Positions 7,945 to 14,113 of a DNA stretch of 14,113 nt are shown one piece after another. This DNA is from Hyphomonadaceae bacterium UBA1001 (lineage in GTDB: Bacteria > Pseudomonadota > Alphaproteobacteria > Caulobacterales > Aquidulcibacteraceae), in the NCBI GenBank assembly GCA_002291875.1, contig DBAV01000041.1:1-14113 (forward strand), read 5' to 3'. A model generated the notes under the pieces. The model ran no database searches and was not told where the DNA came from. It saw only the letters and a list, made by a program, of their open reading frames with translations. Position 1 is the stretch's first letter; the number at the start of each line of letters is the position of its first letter. A program made the position numbers and the translations under genes.

Positions 7945-8162
7945 GCAATGATGTCCGGGTTCAGACGGTCCTCGATCCAGCCGATCTGGTCGCGCAGCGC
8001 CAGCTTGCGTTTCTTGAGCCGGGCAATCTGAAGCTGGTCGGCGCCCCCCGCAGCCTGAAGCGCCTCGATGGCCGCATCCATCGCCCGGTGCTCCTCGCGC
8101 AGTTCCACCAGCCGCCGTTCGAGCGCGCTCCCCTCGCCCCCGCCTTCCGAGTATGGGCCCAT
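7941..8162 (-). CDS. YdcH family protein (DUF465)
   Basis: This 73-residue cytoplasmic protein is nearly all helical. After a short Gly-rich start (MGPYSEGGGEG) come two helices likely to form a coiled-coil hairpin. The first is LERRLVELREEHRAMDAAIE. The second carries the DUF465 signature RLKKRKLALRDQIGWIEDRL, and the protein ends NPDIIA. The family is small and its function unknown. The start at 8162 is chosen because GGAGG (8171-8167) lies 4 bases upstream, the best Shine-Dalgarno among the candidates. An in-frame ATG at 8192 would give 83 residues, and one at 8303 would overlap the start of the divergent thioredoxin gene. The stop overlaps the start of the TraB/GumN gene by ATGA. The role of the pair is not known. 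Confidence 0.85.
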   Translation of the reverse strand: MGPYSEGGGEGSALERRLVELREEHRAMDAAIEALQAAGGADQLQIARLKKRKLALRDQIGWIEDRLNPDIIA

Positions 8163-8301
8163 GCGTCCTCCCGCCGGTCCGGTCACGTCCATCGCGCCCC
8201 GGGTCCGGACGCGCGACACATAGGCCCGTGCCAGCGGCGCGTCGAGATTGAACACGCGCCCCTGCTCGCCCATGTAGGCGCCAAACCGGATAGGGACTTC
8301 C

Positions 8302-9189
8302 ATGACCACCACCACCGCCGATCCCGTCAAGTCGGGCACCGACCAGAGCTTTCGCGCCGACGTCCTCGAAGAATCGATGAAGCAGCCCGTGCTGGTCGAT
8401 TTCTGGGCGCCCTGGTGCGGCCCGTGTCGCACGCTGACCCCGGTCATCGAGAAGGTGGTGCGCGGGGCGGGCGGCGCGGTGCGCCTGGTCAAGATCAACA
8501 TCGACGAGAACCCCCAGATCGCCGGCCAGCTGGGCGTGCAGTCGATCCCGGCCGTCTTTGCCTTCGACCAGGGCCGTCCGGTGGATGGCTTCATGGGGGC
8601 GCTGCCCGAAAGCCAGGTCAAGATGTTCGTCGAGCGGCTCACCAAGTCGGGCGCAGCCGAGATGCAGGTTGACGAGGCGCTGTCGATCGCTCGCGAGAGC
8701 CTCGAGCTGAACGACATCGGCGGGGCGGCGCAGGCGTTTGCCGCTGTCCTGCAGATGGACCCGACGCATGTCGGGGCAATTGCGGGCCTCGCGCGCTGCT
8801 ATCTGGTGTCGGGTGACGCCGAGCGCGCGCGCGAGACCCTGGCCATGGTGCCCGAGGACAAGGCCGGCGACCCCGAGGTGACCGGCGTCAAGGCGGCGCT
8901 GGAACTGGCCGACGAGGGCAAGGGCACGCGCGACCCGGCAGACCTGCGCCAGCACCTGAATGCCAATCCGCGCGACCTCGAGGCGCGTTTCGAACTGGCG
9001 CGGGCGCTGATCGGCCGTGGTGACCTGACCAATGGCGTCGAGCAGTTGCTGGAGCTGATCACCCAGAACCGCGAGTGGAACGACCAGGCGGCGCGCAAGC
9101 TGCTGCTGAAGGTGTTCGATGCCGCCGGGCCGAATGCCGAAGTGTCGAAATATGGCCGCCGGCGGCTGTCGAGCGTGCTGTTCAGCTGA
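8302..9189 (+). CDS. cnoX: Thioredoxin with C-terminal TPR-like domain (CnoX/YbbN type chaperedoxin)
   Basis: This cytoplasmic protein has 295 residues. A thioredoxin domain (about 12-118) has an intact active site W38-C39-G40-P41-C42 and the cis-proline in QSIPAVFAF. A helical TPR-like domain follows (about 128-295), with repeats such as ALSIARESLELNDIGGAAQA and ARFELARALIGRGDL. This is the CnoX/YbbN architecture, a protein-folding factor that protects clients and, in E. coli, passes them to GroEL and DnaK. E. coli CnoX has lost the catalytic cysteine pair, while alphaproteobacterial forms with WCGPC can also act as reductases. Retained redox activity is therefore expected here. The ATG at 8302 has AGGGA (8292-8296) at 5-base spacing. 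The gene diverges from the YdcH gene across 139 bases and ends 2 bases from the stop of the convergent P-II gene. Confidence 0.93.
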   Translation: MTTTTADPVKSGTDQSFRADVLEESMKQPVLVDFWAPWCGPCRTLTPVIEKVVRGAGGAVRLVKINIDENPQIAGQLGVQSIPAVFAFDQGRPVDGFMGALPESQVKMFVERLTKSGAAEMQVDEALSIARESLELNDIGGAAQAFAAVLQMDPTHVGAIAGLARCYLVSGDAERARETLAMVPEDKAGDPEVTGVKAALELADEGKGTRDPADLRQHLNANPRDLEARFELARALIGRGDLTNGVEQLLELITQNREWNDQAARKLLLKVFDAAGPNAEVSKYGRRRLSSVLFS

Positions 9190-9191
9190 CC

Positions 9192-9536
9192 TCAGCCGGC
9201 GATGGCCGAAAGGTCGCGCTCGCCGGTGCGGATCCGAACGGCCGTCAGGAGGTCGGTGACCCAGATCTTGCCGTCCCCGATCTTGCCGGTCCGCGCGGCC
9301 GCCGCCACGGCATCGACGATCCGCTCGACCTGATCCGAGGCGGCGGCGATCTCGATCTTCATCTTGGGCAACAGCTTCACGGCGTACTCCGCGCCGCGAT
9401 ACACCTCGGTCTTGCCTTTCTGGCGCCCATAGCCCCGAACCTCGGTCACGGTCAGGCCGGCCACCCCCACCTCGGTGACCGCGTCGAGCACCGCGTCCAG
9501 ACGGCTGGGTTTGATGACGGCGGTGATCAGTTTCAT
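9192..9536 (-). CDS. glnK: P-II family nitrogen regulator, GlnK type
   Basis: This trimeric signalling protein senses 2-oxoglutarate and ATP/ADP and controls ammonium uptake and assimilation. It has 114 residues, close to the family norm of 112. It starts MKLITAVIKPSRLD. The T-loop region GYGRQKGKTEVYRGAEYAV includes Tyr51, the usual uridylylation site. The nucleotide-binding segment TGKIGDGKIWV and the C-terminal AVRIRTGERD signature are intact. The start MKLITAVIKP, EYAV after the T-loop, and SDQV resemble the AmtB-linked GlnK branch more than GlnB; this is judged by eye. No amtB or glnA is adjacent. The ATG at 9536 overlaps the stop of the upstream methyltransferase (ATGA), and its own Shine-Dalgarno is weak, so coupled translation is likely. 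The stop codon is 2 bases from that of cnoX. Confidence 0.93.
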   Translation of the reverse strand: MKLITAVIKPSRLDAVLDAVTEVGVAGLTVTEVRGYGRQKGKTEVYRGAEYAVKLLPKMKIEIAAASDQVERIVDAVAAAARTGKIGDGKIWVTDLLTAVRIRTGERDLSAIAG

Positions 9537-10330
9537 CGGTCCGCAATGCCCCCTCGGAAGATGTGGAAAGACCCATGTGCCGGGCGGGCCGGCGTTGCAA
9601 GCGATTGTTGGTCGCGGCGCGCCGGCGCGGAGGCACGGACCGGAGCACGGTTCAACAGCACCCGCCCGCCTTTGGGCGCGTCCATGTAGAGCCGCTTGAT
9701 CGCCTCGACCATCACCACGCCGCCGAACTGTGACAGCAGGCGCTCGCCCGCGCCCTCGAACCCATCGGCCGCGCCGGCCAGCATCGAGAGCGGGGGGACA
9801 TAGAGGGCCCTGGCCCGGGCGGTCGGCTCGAACATGCAGTCCGCCAGCAACCGCGAAATCTGTCCGCGAGACCAGGGCCGTCCGGCGCCGAAGGGCTGGT
9901 TGTCGAACAGCGACCACAGGCCGGCGCGGGCCGCCACGACGACGCACAACCGCCCCTCGGGCGCCAGCACCCGCCAGACCTCGCGCAGCAGGGCACGGGC
10001 GCCTTCGGCCTCCTCGAGGGCATGGACCAAGAGGATGCGATCGAACATCGCCTCGGGGAAAGGCAGGCGGGTTTCCTCGACCAGCACGCACTGTCCGGGT
10101 CCCTCGGGCGGCCAGTGTTCCGCCCCCTGGGCTGCCGGCATGGCGGCGACGACCCGCCGCGCGCCCGAGCGGTAATGGTCCAGCCAGGGCGTGGCATAGC
10201 CGAACCCCAGCACATCCAGACCGTCCGTATGCGGCCAGAGGGCATGAAGGCGCCGGCCGATCATCACCCGCGCCACGCCTCCCAGCGGGCTGGCGTAAAA
10301 GCGTCCGAGGTCGAAAACGTCGCAGCGCAT
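9533..10330 (-). CDS. Class I SAM-dependent methyltransferase
   Basis: The protein has 265 residues and a Methyltransf_11-like core. It begins MRCDVFDLGRFYASPLGGVA, an N-terminus I associate with a conserved alphaproteobacterial methyltransferase family. The SAM-binding glycine motif is degenerate (LDVLGFGYATPWLDHY). It is followed by the usual RLPFPEAMFDRILLVHALEE acidic segment and by REVWRVLAPEGRLCVVVAAR, the strand-loop-strand typical of small-molecule or lipid methyltransferases. The substrate is unknown. The C-terminal 35 residues are Arg/Ala-rich and probably disordered. The start at 10330 is preferred on resemblance to the family N-terminus; an ATG at 10345 adds 5 residues, and neither has a strong Shine-Dalgarno. 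It is the upstream partner of the P-II gene, with a 4-base stop/start overlap. Confidence 0.85.
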   Translation of the reverse strand: MRCDVFDLGRFYASPLGGVARVMIGRRLHALWPHTDGLDVLGFGYATPWLDHYRSGARRVVAAMPAAQGAEHWPPEGPGQCVLVEETRLPFPEAMFDRILLVHALEEAEGARALLREVWRVLAPEGRLCVVVAARAGLWSLFDNQPFGAGRPWSRGQISRLLADCMFEPTARARALYVPPLSMLAGAADGFEGAGERLLSQFGGVVMVEAIKRLYMDAPKGGRVLLNRAPVRASAPARRDQQSLATPARPAHGSFHIFRGGIADR

Positions 10331-10395
10331 GCCTGTGCGTTCCATCCCGCTGATGCGGCCCTTGTGTGGGCGAATTGGGCAGTCCGTGCTCGATC

Positions 10396-10440
10396 GTTTC
10401 GGTAAAGCGCTGATTTTCCACACCGTCTTACAAAATCTTC
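10396..10440 (+). promoter_or_regulatory. AT-rich, promoter-like stretch upstream of the DUF1800 gene
   Basis: The 182-base space between the divergent methyltransferase and DUF1800 genes holds the most AT-rich run of the window (around 10411-10440). It includes TACAAAAT (10429-10436), which resembles a -10 element. I cannot find a good -35 box at proper spacing. The placement suggests the DUF1800/DUF1501 promoter; the exact boxes are not supported. Confidence 0.3.
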
Positions 10441-10512
10441 AGCAACTTTCACGAGGGTGTGATGGCAAGGTGTGCGTCCGGCCATCGGTCGGCAAGCATG
10501 GGGTGGAAGCAG

Positions 10513-12246
10513 ATGCGGTTCTGGATCGTGCTCTTTTGGGCGCTCCTCCTCGCGGCGTGCGGCGGTGGCGGAGGCGGCAGCAGTTCCGGTGGCGGCAGCA
10601 GTGCGGGCGGTGGATCGCCACCCGCGGCCGCGCGTCCGACCTCCGGCGAGGCGGCCTATTTCCTGACCCAGGCCAGCTTTGGCCCGACAGACGCCAGCAT
10701 CGATGACGTGGTCAATCGCGGCTATCGCGCGTGGCTGGACGAGCAGATGGCCATGCCGGTCACCGCGCCGACCCACCAGGCCCATGTCGAGGCCCGCCGC
10801 CAGCAGCGCGCCGTAGCCAACAACAATCCCGACGAGGGCTTTCGGCGCGAGGACTTCTACGAAAGCTGGTGGATGCAGTCGGTGGCCTCGAACGACCAGC
10901 TGCGTCAGCGGATCAAGTTCGCCTATTCCCAGATCTTCGTGATCTCGCTGGTCCAGGAGAACATCGATACCAGGGGTGCGGCATCCTATTACGACATGCT
11001 GGGCCGCAACGCGTTCGGCAATTTCCGCACCCTGCTGCGCGATGTCACGCTGCACCCGCAGATGGGCAAGTATCTGACCTTCCTTGCCAACCAGCGCGAG
11101 GCGACGAACGGCACGCGCACCCCGGACGAGAACTACGCCCGCGAGGTGATGCAGCTGTTCACCATCGGCCTGCACGAGCTGAACCCCGACGGCACCGAGC
11201 GCCTGGTCAACGGGCGCCCCGTGGACACCTACACGCCGGCCGACGTGTCGGGTTTGGCCAAGGTGTTCACCGGCATATCGTGGTACCATCCGGCGCCCAC
11301 CAACTCGACCTTCTTCGGCGGCAACGGCGATCCGAACCGCGAAGTCACGGCGATGTCGTTCTATCCGCAATACCATTCGGTGTCGGAAAAGCGGTTCCTG
11401 GGCGCGGTGATCCCGCCCCAGACCACCCCGGATGTCTCGGCCAGCCTGAACACCGCGCTCGACACCCTGTTCAACCATCCCAATGTCGGCCCGTTCATTT
11501 CCGAACGCCTGATCCAGCAGCTGGTCACCTCGAACCCCTCTCCGGCCTATGTCGGCCGGGTGGCGGCGGTGTTTGCCAACAACGGGCAGGGTGTCCGCGG
11601 CGACATGGCGGCGGTGATCCGTGCCATCCTGCTGGACGCCGAGGCGCGCCGGATCGAGACGGCAACGGCCACTTCGGGCGGCAAGCTGCGTGAACCGGTG
11701 GTCCGCATCGCCAATTATCTGCGGGCCTTCGAGGCCACCTCCCAGACCGGCAACTGGCTGATCACCGCCACCAACAACTGGGGGCAGACCCCGCTGGCGG
11801 CCAATTCGGTGTTCAATTTCTGGCGGCCGGGCTTTGTGCCGGCGGGCACCTCGCAGCTGGGACAGCGCGACCTGCGCGCACCCGAAATGCAGATCGTCGA
11901 CGAGGTCCAGACGGCCAATTACATCAACAACCTCCAGAACATCATCCAGAACGGGATCGGCTCGACGCCCCAGGGCGGCTCGCGCCGTGACGTGCAGACC
12001 CTGCACGCACGCGAAACCGTTGTCGCGAATGATCCCGAGGCCCTGGCCGACCGGATCAACCGGCTTCTGATGTATGGCCAGATGCAGCCCGGGCTGCGCG
12101 CGCGGGTGGTGGCGGCGATCAATGCGATCGCGATCCCGTCGGGCACCAATGTCACCCAGGCCCAGATCGACGCGGCGCGGCTGAACCGCGTGCGGGCCGC
12201 CGTCTTCGTGGCCATGGCCTCGCCCGATTACCTGGTTCAGCGCTGA
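10513..12246 (+). CDS. DUF1800 family protein, predicted lipoprotein
   Basis: This protein belongs to the DUF1800 (PF08811) family, which is exported and of unknown function. With the start used here it has 577 residues. The lipoprotein signal MRFWIVLFWALLLAAC places the lipid-modified Cys at residue 16. A Gly/Ser-rich flexible linker and a Pro/Ala stretch follow. The family core starts at AAYFLTQASFGPTDASIDDV and continues with RIKFAYSQIFVIS, NFRTLLRDVTLHPQMGKYL, and NYAREVMQLFTIGLHELNPD, the strongest family motif. FNHPNVGPFISERLIQQLV and FVAMASPDYLVQR close the protein. The start at 10513 has GGTGGAAG upstream and gives a compact signal. An ATG at 10498 gives a 20-residue signal. An ATG at 10462 has GAGGG upstream but adds a long basic N-terminus. 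It forms a unit with the DUF1501 gene 12 bases downstream. Confidence 0.92.
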   Translation: MRFWIVLFWALLLAACGGGGGGSSSGGGSSAGGGSPPAAARPTSGEAAYFLTQASFGPTDASIDDVVNRGYRAWLDEQMAMPVTAPTHQAHVEARRQQRAVANNNPDEGFRREDFYESWWMQSVASNDQLRQRIKFAYSQIFVISLVQENIDTRGAASYYDMLGRNAFGNFRTLLRDVTLHPQMGKYLTFLANQREATNGTRTPDENYAREVMQLFTIGLHELNPDGTERLVNGRPVDTYTPADVSGLAKVFTGISWYHPAPTNSTFFGGNGDPNREVTAMSFYPQYHSVSEKRFLGAVIPPQTTPDVSASLNTALDTLFNHPNVGPFISERLIQQLVTSNPSPAYVGRVAAVFANNGQGVRGDMAAVIRAILLDAEARRIETATATSGGKLREPVVRIANYLRAFEATSQTGNWLITATNNWGQTPLAANSVFNFWRPGFVPAGTSQLGQRDLRAPEMQIVDEVQTANYINNLQNIIQNGIGSTPQGGSRRDVQTLHARETVVANDPEALADRINRLLMYGQMQPGLRARVVAAINAIAIPSGTNVTQAQIDAARLNRVRAAVFVAMASPDYLVQR

Positions 12247-12258
12247 AGGAGAGCCATC

Positions 12259-13776
12259 ATGGCCATGGACACCCAAAGCCGCCGCCATTTCCTGAAGGTT
12301 GCCACCGCGCTGGGCACGCTGGGCGTCGCCGCACCGCTGGCGACCCAGCTGGCCGGCATGAATGTCGCCGCAGCCCAGACCGCCACCGACTATCGGGCGC
12401 TGGTGTGCATCTTCCTGTTCGGGGGCAATGACGCCCACAACACGGTGCTGGCGACCGACACCGACAGCTGGGCGCGCTACATGTCCGCCCGCAACACCGG
12501 CGCGGACCCGATTGCGCTGCTGCCGCCCGGCGCGGCGCCCACCACCACCAACATGCGTGTGCCGGGTGGTTGGGGCGGCGTGCTGCCGATCGTTCCGAAC
12601 ACCCCCAATCCGGTGCCTGCCGGCACCAATGCGACCACCCGGACCTTTGCGCTGCATCCGATGCTGGCCCCGCTGATGCCGATCTGGAACGCCCAGCGCC
12701 TGGCGGTGGTGGCCAATGCGGGCCCGCTGATCCAGCCCACCACCAAGGCCCAGTTCCGGGCGCGTTCGGTGCCGCTGCCGTCCAACATCGGCTCGCACAA
12801 CGACCAGCAGGCCACCTGGATGGCGGGCGAACCCGAAGGGGCGCGCCGGGGCTGGGGCGGCAAGATCGCCGACCAGATGCTGTCGTCGAACGGCCAGAAT
12901 GCGGTGTTCACCGCGGTCTCGCCGGCGGGCAACACGGTGTTCCTGGCGGGCAACCAGATCGTGCAGTATCAGGTTGCCAACACCATGAGCCCCGCCATCC
13001 GGATCGGCAGCGCCTACACGCCGACCTTCGGCGCGTCGGCCGCGTTCTCGACGGCCGTGCGCGACACCATCCGCGACAATGCCGGGCCCAGCTTCTTCGG
13101 CATCGACCACTCGACCGTGGTGCGCCGGTCGATGGATTCGGCCGACCTGTTGAACCAGTCCTTCACGGGCGCGGCGGTGACCGGCGTGCCGGCGCCCCCG
13201 CCCTATGTGAATCCGATCAATGGCAACACCGAGGGCAATGGCCTCGCTACCCAGCTGCAGACCATTGCGCGCATGATCGCCGCCGCGCCTGCGCTGGGCA
13301 TCCGCCGCCAGGTGTTCTTTGCCTCGATCGGCGGCTGGGACACCCATGACACCCAGAACACCTCCCAGACGCCGCTGCTGGCACGGGTGGCCCACGCTAT
13401 GGCCTATTTCGATGCGGTGATGGGCAATGTCGGCGGGGCGGACATGCGCAACCGCGTGACCACCTTCACCATGTCGGACTTCTCGCGCACCTTCACCACC
13501 AATGGCGACGGCACCGACCATGCGTGGGGCGGGCACTATTTCGTCATGGGCGGGGCGGTGCGCGGCCGCGACATGTATGGCCAGTATCCGACCATCGGTG
13601 TCGACCAGGGCACGTTCAACAACCCCGACCAGCAGGGCAACAACACCATCCCCACCACCTCGGTCGACCAGTATGGCGCGACGCTGGGGCGCTGGTTCGG
13701 CCTCGGCGACACCGAGCTGGCAACGGTTTTCCGCAATCTGGGCAATTACAACACCCGCACGTTGGGCTTCCTCTGA
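12259..13776 (+). CDS. DUF1501 family protein with Tat signal
   Basis: The protein has 505 residues of the DUF1501 (PF07394) family, related in fold to the alkaline phosphatase/sulfatase superfamily; no substrate is established. The N-terminus carries the twin-arginine motif SRRHFLK (R8, R9), then a hydrophobic stretch and a likely cleavage site after AAA (residues 37-39). This implies export in folded form. Core motifs are CIFLFGGNDAHNTVL near the start, SIGGWDTHDTQ, and TMSDFSRTF before GDGTDHAWGGHYFVMGGAV and GRDMYGQYP. The Asp/His residues in these match the expected metal-site positions of the family; this is inferred, not tested. AGGAGAG at 12247-12253 lies 5 bases from the ATG, a strong Shine-Dalgarno. 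It follows the DUF1800 gene by 12 bases and is closed by a terminator. DUF1800/DUF1501 pairs recur in other bacteria. Confidence 0.93.
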   Translation: MAMDTQSRRHFLKVATALGTLGVAAPLATQLAGMNVAAAQTATDYRALVCIFLFGGNDAHNTVLATDTDSWARYMSARNTGADPIALLPPGAAPTTTNMRVPGGWGGVLPIVPNTPNPVPAGTNATTRTFALHPMLAPLMPIWNAQRLAVVANAGPLIQPTTKAQFRARSVPLPSNIGSHNDQQATWMAGEPEGARRGWGGKIADQMLSSNGQNAVFTAVSPAGNTVFLAGNQIVQYQVANTMSPAIRIGSAYTPTFGASAAFSTAVRDTIRDNAGPSFFGIDHSTVVRRSMDSADLLNQSFTGAAVTGVPAPPPYVNPINGNTEGNGLATQLQTIARMIAAAPALGIRRQVFFASIGGWDTHDTQNTSQTPLLARVAHAMAYFDAVMGNVGGADMRNRVTTFTMSDFSRTFTTNGDGTDHAWGGHYFVMGGAVRGRDMYGQYPTIGVDQGTFNNPDQQGNNTIPTTSVDQYGATLGRWFGLGDTELATVFRNLGNYNTRTLGFL

Positions 13777-13796
13777 CGCCTGCAACCCCGGCACAC

Positions 13797-13845
13797 GCGC
13801 CCCTGTCCGGCGACCGCGGCGCGGTTCCGGCAGGGGTGTTCTTTT
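13797..13845 (+). terminator. Rho-independent terminator of the DUF1800-DUF1501 unit
   Basis: CCCCTG (13800-13805) pairs with CAGGGG (13831-13836). CCGG (13807-13810) pairs with CCGG (13827-13830), and ACCGC (13813-13817) pairs with GCGGT (13821-13825). Together they make a long GC-rich hairpin with small bulges. It is followed at once by a T-rich tract, TTCTTTT (13839-13845). It starts about 20 bases after the DUF1501 stop. This is the only hairpin in the window with a proper T-run. Confidence 0.85.
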
Positions 13846-13872
13846 GGTGCGGGGCCTGATCGGCCCGGCGGC

Positions 13873-14113
13873 TCAGCCATCATCGACGCGCAGCGCGCGA
13901 ACACCGGGCTTGGAAGCCCGGGCTCCGCTACGGCCCGTGTTTTCCGTGACCGGCGCCGCCGGAGCCCGCGCTTCCAAGCGCGGCCTGTCGGTATCCGCGC
14001 GATCAAGACCGGGCGCGGAGGCCCGGGCTCCGGTGCGGCCCTTTTTCTCGGTATCGGCGGCCGCCGGAGCCCGCGCTTCCAAGCGCGGCCTTTCGGCTTC
14101 CGCGCGATCAAGA
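13873..14113 (-). CDS. Possible C-terminal end of a gene with 35-residue repeats; 5' end outside window
   Basis: A minus-strand frame open from the right edge ends at TGA (13875-13873). It gives 79 residues: two 35-residue repeats, then VRALRVDDG. Each repeat starts LDRA, contains ERPRLEARAPAA or DRPRLEARAPAA, and ends in PG. The repeats are hydrophilic, rich in Ala, Arg and Glu, and probably disordered. The frame stops before the terminator of the convergent DUF1501 gene, which suits a real gene. Against it, another minus-strand frame is also open through both repeats, and the DNA has strong dyads like non-coding repeats. Fourteen of 35 codons differ between the copies and nine of these change the residue, so codon constraint is not evident. 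No family is recognised. Confidence 0.35.
   Translation of the reverse strand, partial: LDRAEAERPRLEARAPAAADTEKKGRTGARASAPGLDRADTDRPRLEARAPAAPVTENTGRSGARASKPGVRALRVDDG
13903..14112. repeat. Tandem repeat, two 105-bp units, running to the window edge
   Basis: Unit 1 (13903-14007) and unit 2 (14008-14112) match at 88 of 105 positions with no gaps, counted by hand. Differences cluster in the middle of the unit, while the outer parts (for example GCCCGCGCTTCCAAGCGCGG and CCGCGCGATCAAG) are identical. The last base of the window is the first base expected of a third unit, so the array may continue. The period equals 35 codons. Confidence 0.9.
13908..13979. repeat. 19-bp imperfect inverted repeat inside unit 1
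   Basis: The left arm 13908-13926 (GCTTGGAAGCCCGGGCTCC) and the right arm 13961-13979 are reverse complements at 18 of 19 positions across a 34-base loop. Each arm can also fold on itself (CCGGGCTT/AAGCCCGG on the left, CCGCGCTT/AAGCGCGG on the right, each with a 2-base loop). The equivalent arms in unit 2 (14013-14031 and 14066-14084) match at 15 of 19. The layout resembles paired REP/BIME-like elements. Confidence 0.75.

Noticed and set aside
6916..8031. Plus-strand open frame of 371 codons opposite the TraB/GumN gene
   Set aside because: It is the antisense of a recognised lipoprotein gene; its Gln/His/Arg-rich sequence has no domain.
8248..8276. cnoX promoter based on TTGAAC at 8248-8253
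   Set aside because: At 17-base spacing the -10 position reads CATGTA, too weak to support.
10459..10512. Longer N-terminus for the DUF1800 protein from GTG 10459 or ATG 10462
   Set aside because: It would place a long basic stretch before the lipoprotein signal. The GAGGG upstream keeps it possible, but the signal peptide argues for a later start.
10264..13794. Minus-strand open frame of 1176 codons across the DUF1800/DUF1501 genes
   Set aside because: It lies antisense to two genes with clear family motifs, signals and ribosome sites. Its composition is Arg/Gly/His-rich, as expected for a mirror frame in GC-rich DNA.
13746..14111. Alternative minus-strand frame through the terminal repeats (RAWKRGLRR repeats)
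   Set aside because: It reads through the DUF1501 terminator into the 3' end of that gene. The competing frame stops at 13873, before it.
13903..14112. CRISPR array
   Set aside because: The units are 105 bp, similar along their whole length, with no unique spacers of constant size and no cas genes.

Overview
The window comes from a GC-rich (roughly two thirds G+C by eye) bacterial chromosome, most likely an alphaproteobacterium. The pointers are the aa3 cytochrome oxidase order ctaD-ctaB-coxF-ctaG-ctaE, the small CoxF-type membrane protein, the CoxIII N-terminus (HDYHLVKPSPWP), the YdcH protein ending PDIIA, and a CnoX-like thioredoxin with an intact WCGPC site. I cannot fix the order; Sphingomonadales and Caulobacterales/Maricaulales are both possible. 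There are no tRNAs, rRNAs, insertion sequences, integrases or CRISPR arrays. Most of the window is housekeeping sequence.

Layout. (1) Positions 1-3617, + strand: cytochrome c oxidase cluster with the 3' part of ctaD, ctaB/cyoE (heme O synthase), coxF, ctaG (Cu chaperone) and ctaE (subunit III). Hairpins follow ctaD and ctaG. (2) 3672-4058, - strand: a 128-residue protein I do not recognise, divergent from polA. (3) 4158-6953, + strand: full-length DNA polymerase I with all three domains and their catalytic residues. (4) 6991-8162, - strand: a two-gene operon of a YdcH/DUF465 protein and a TraB/GumN-type lipoprotein, coupled by ATGA. (5) 8302-9189, + strand: CnoX/YbbN-type thioredoxin-TPR protein. 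(6) 9192-10330, - strand: a SAM-dependent methyltransferase coupled by ATGA to a P-II (GlnK-type) regulator. (7) 10513-13776, + strand: a two-gene exported unit, a DUF1800 lipoprotein followed by a Tat-exported DUF1501 protein, closed by the best intrinsic terminator in the window. (8) 13873-14113: two copies of a 105-bp tandem repeat running off the window edge. It is either the 3' end of a minus-strand gene with 35-residue repeats or a structured intergenic repeat.

How the genes work together. CtaB makes heme O, the precursor of heme A for CtaD. CtaG delivers copper to the CuB site of CtaD. CtaE completes the core, and CoxF is a small membrane protein characteristic of these operons. The DUF1800/DUF1501 pair is predicted to act outside the cytoplasm, one protein membrane-anchored and the other folded before export; its substrate is unknown.

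The items most worth a second look are the terminal 105-bp repeats, the coupling of a P-II gene to a methyltransferase instead of amtB or glnA, the DUF1800/DUF1501 unit, and the unrecognised 128-residue protein. I found no clear evidence of a new defence or mobile system.
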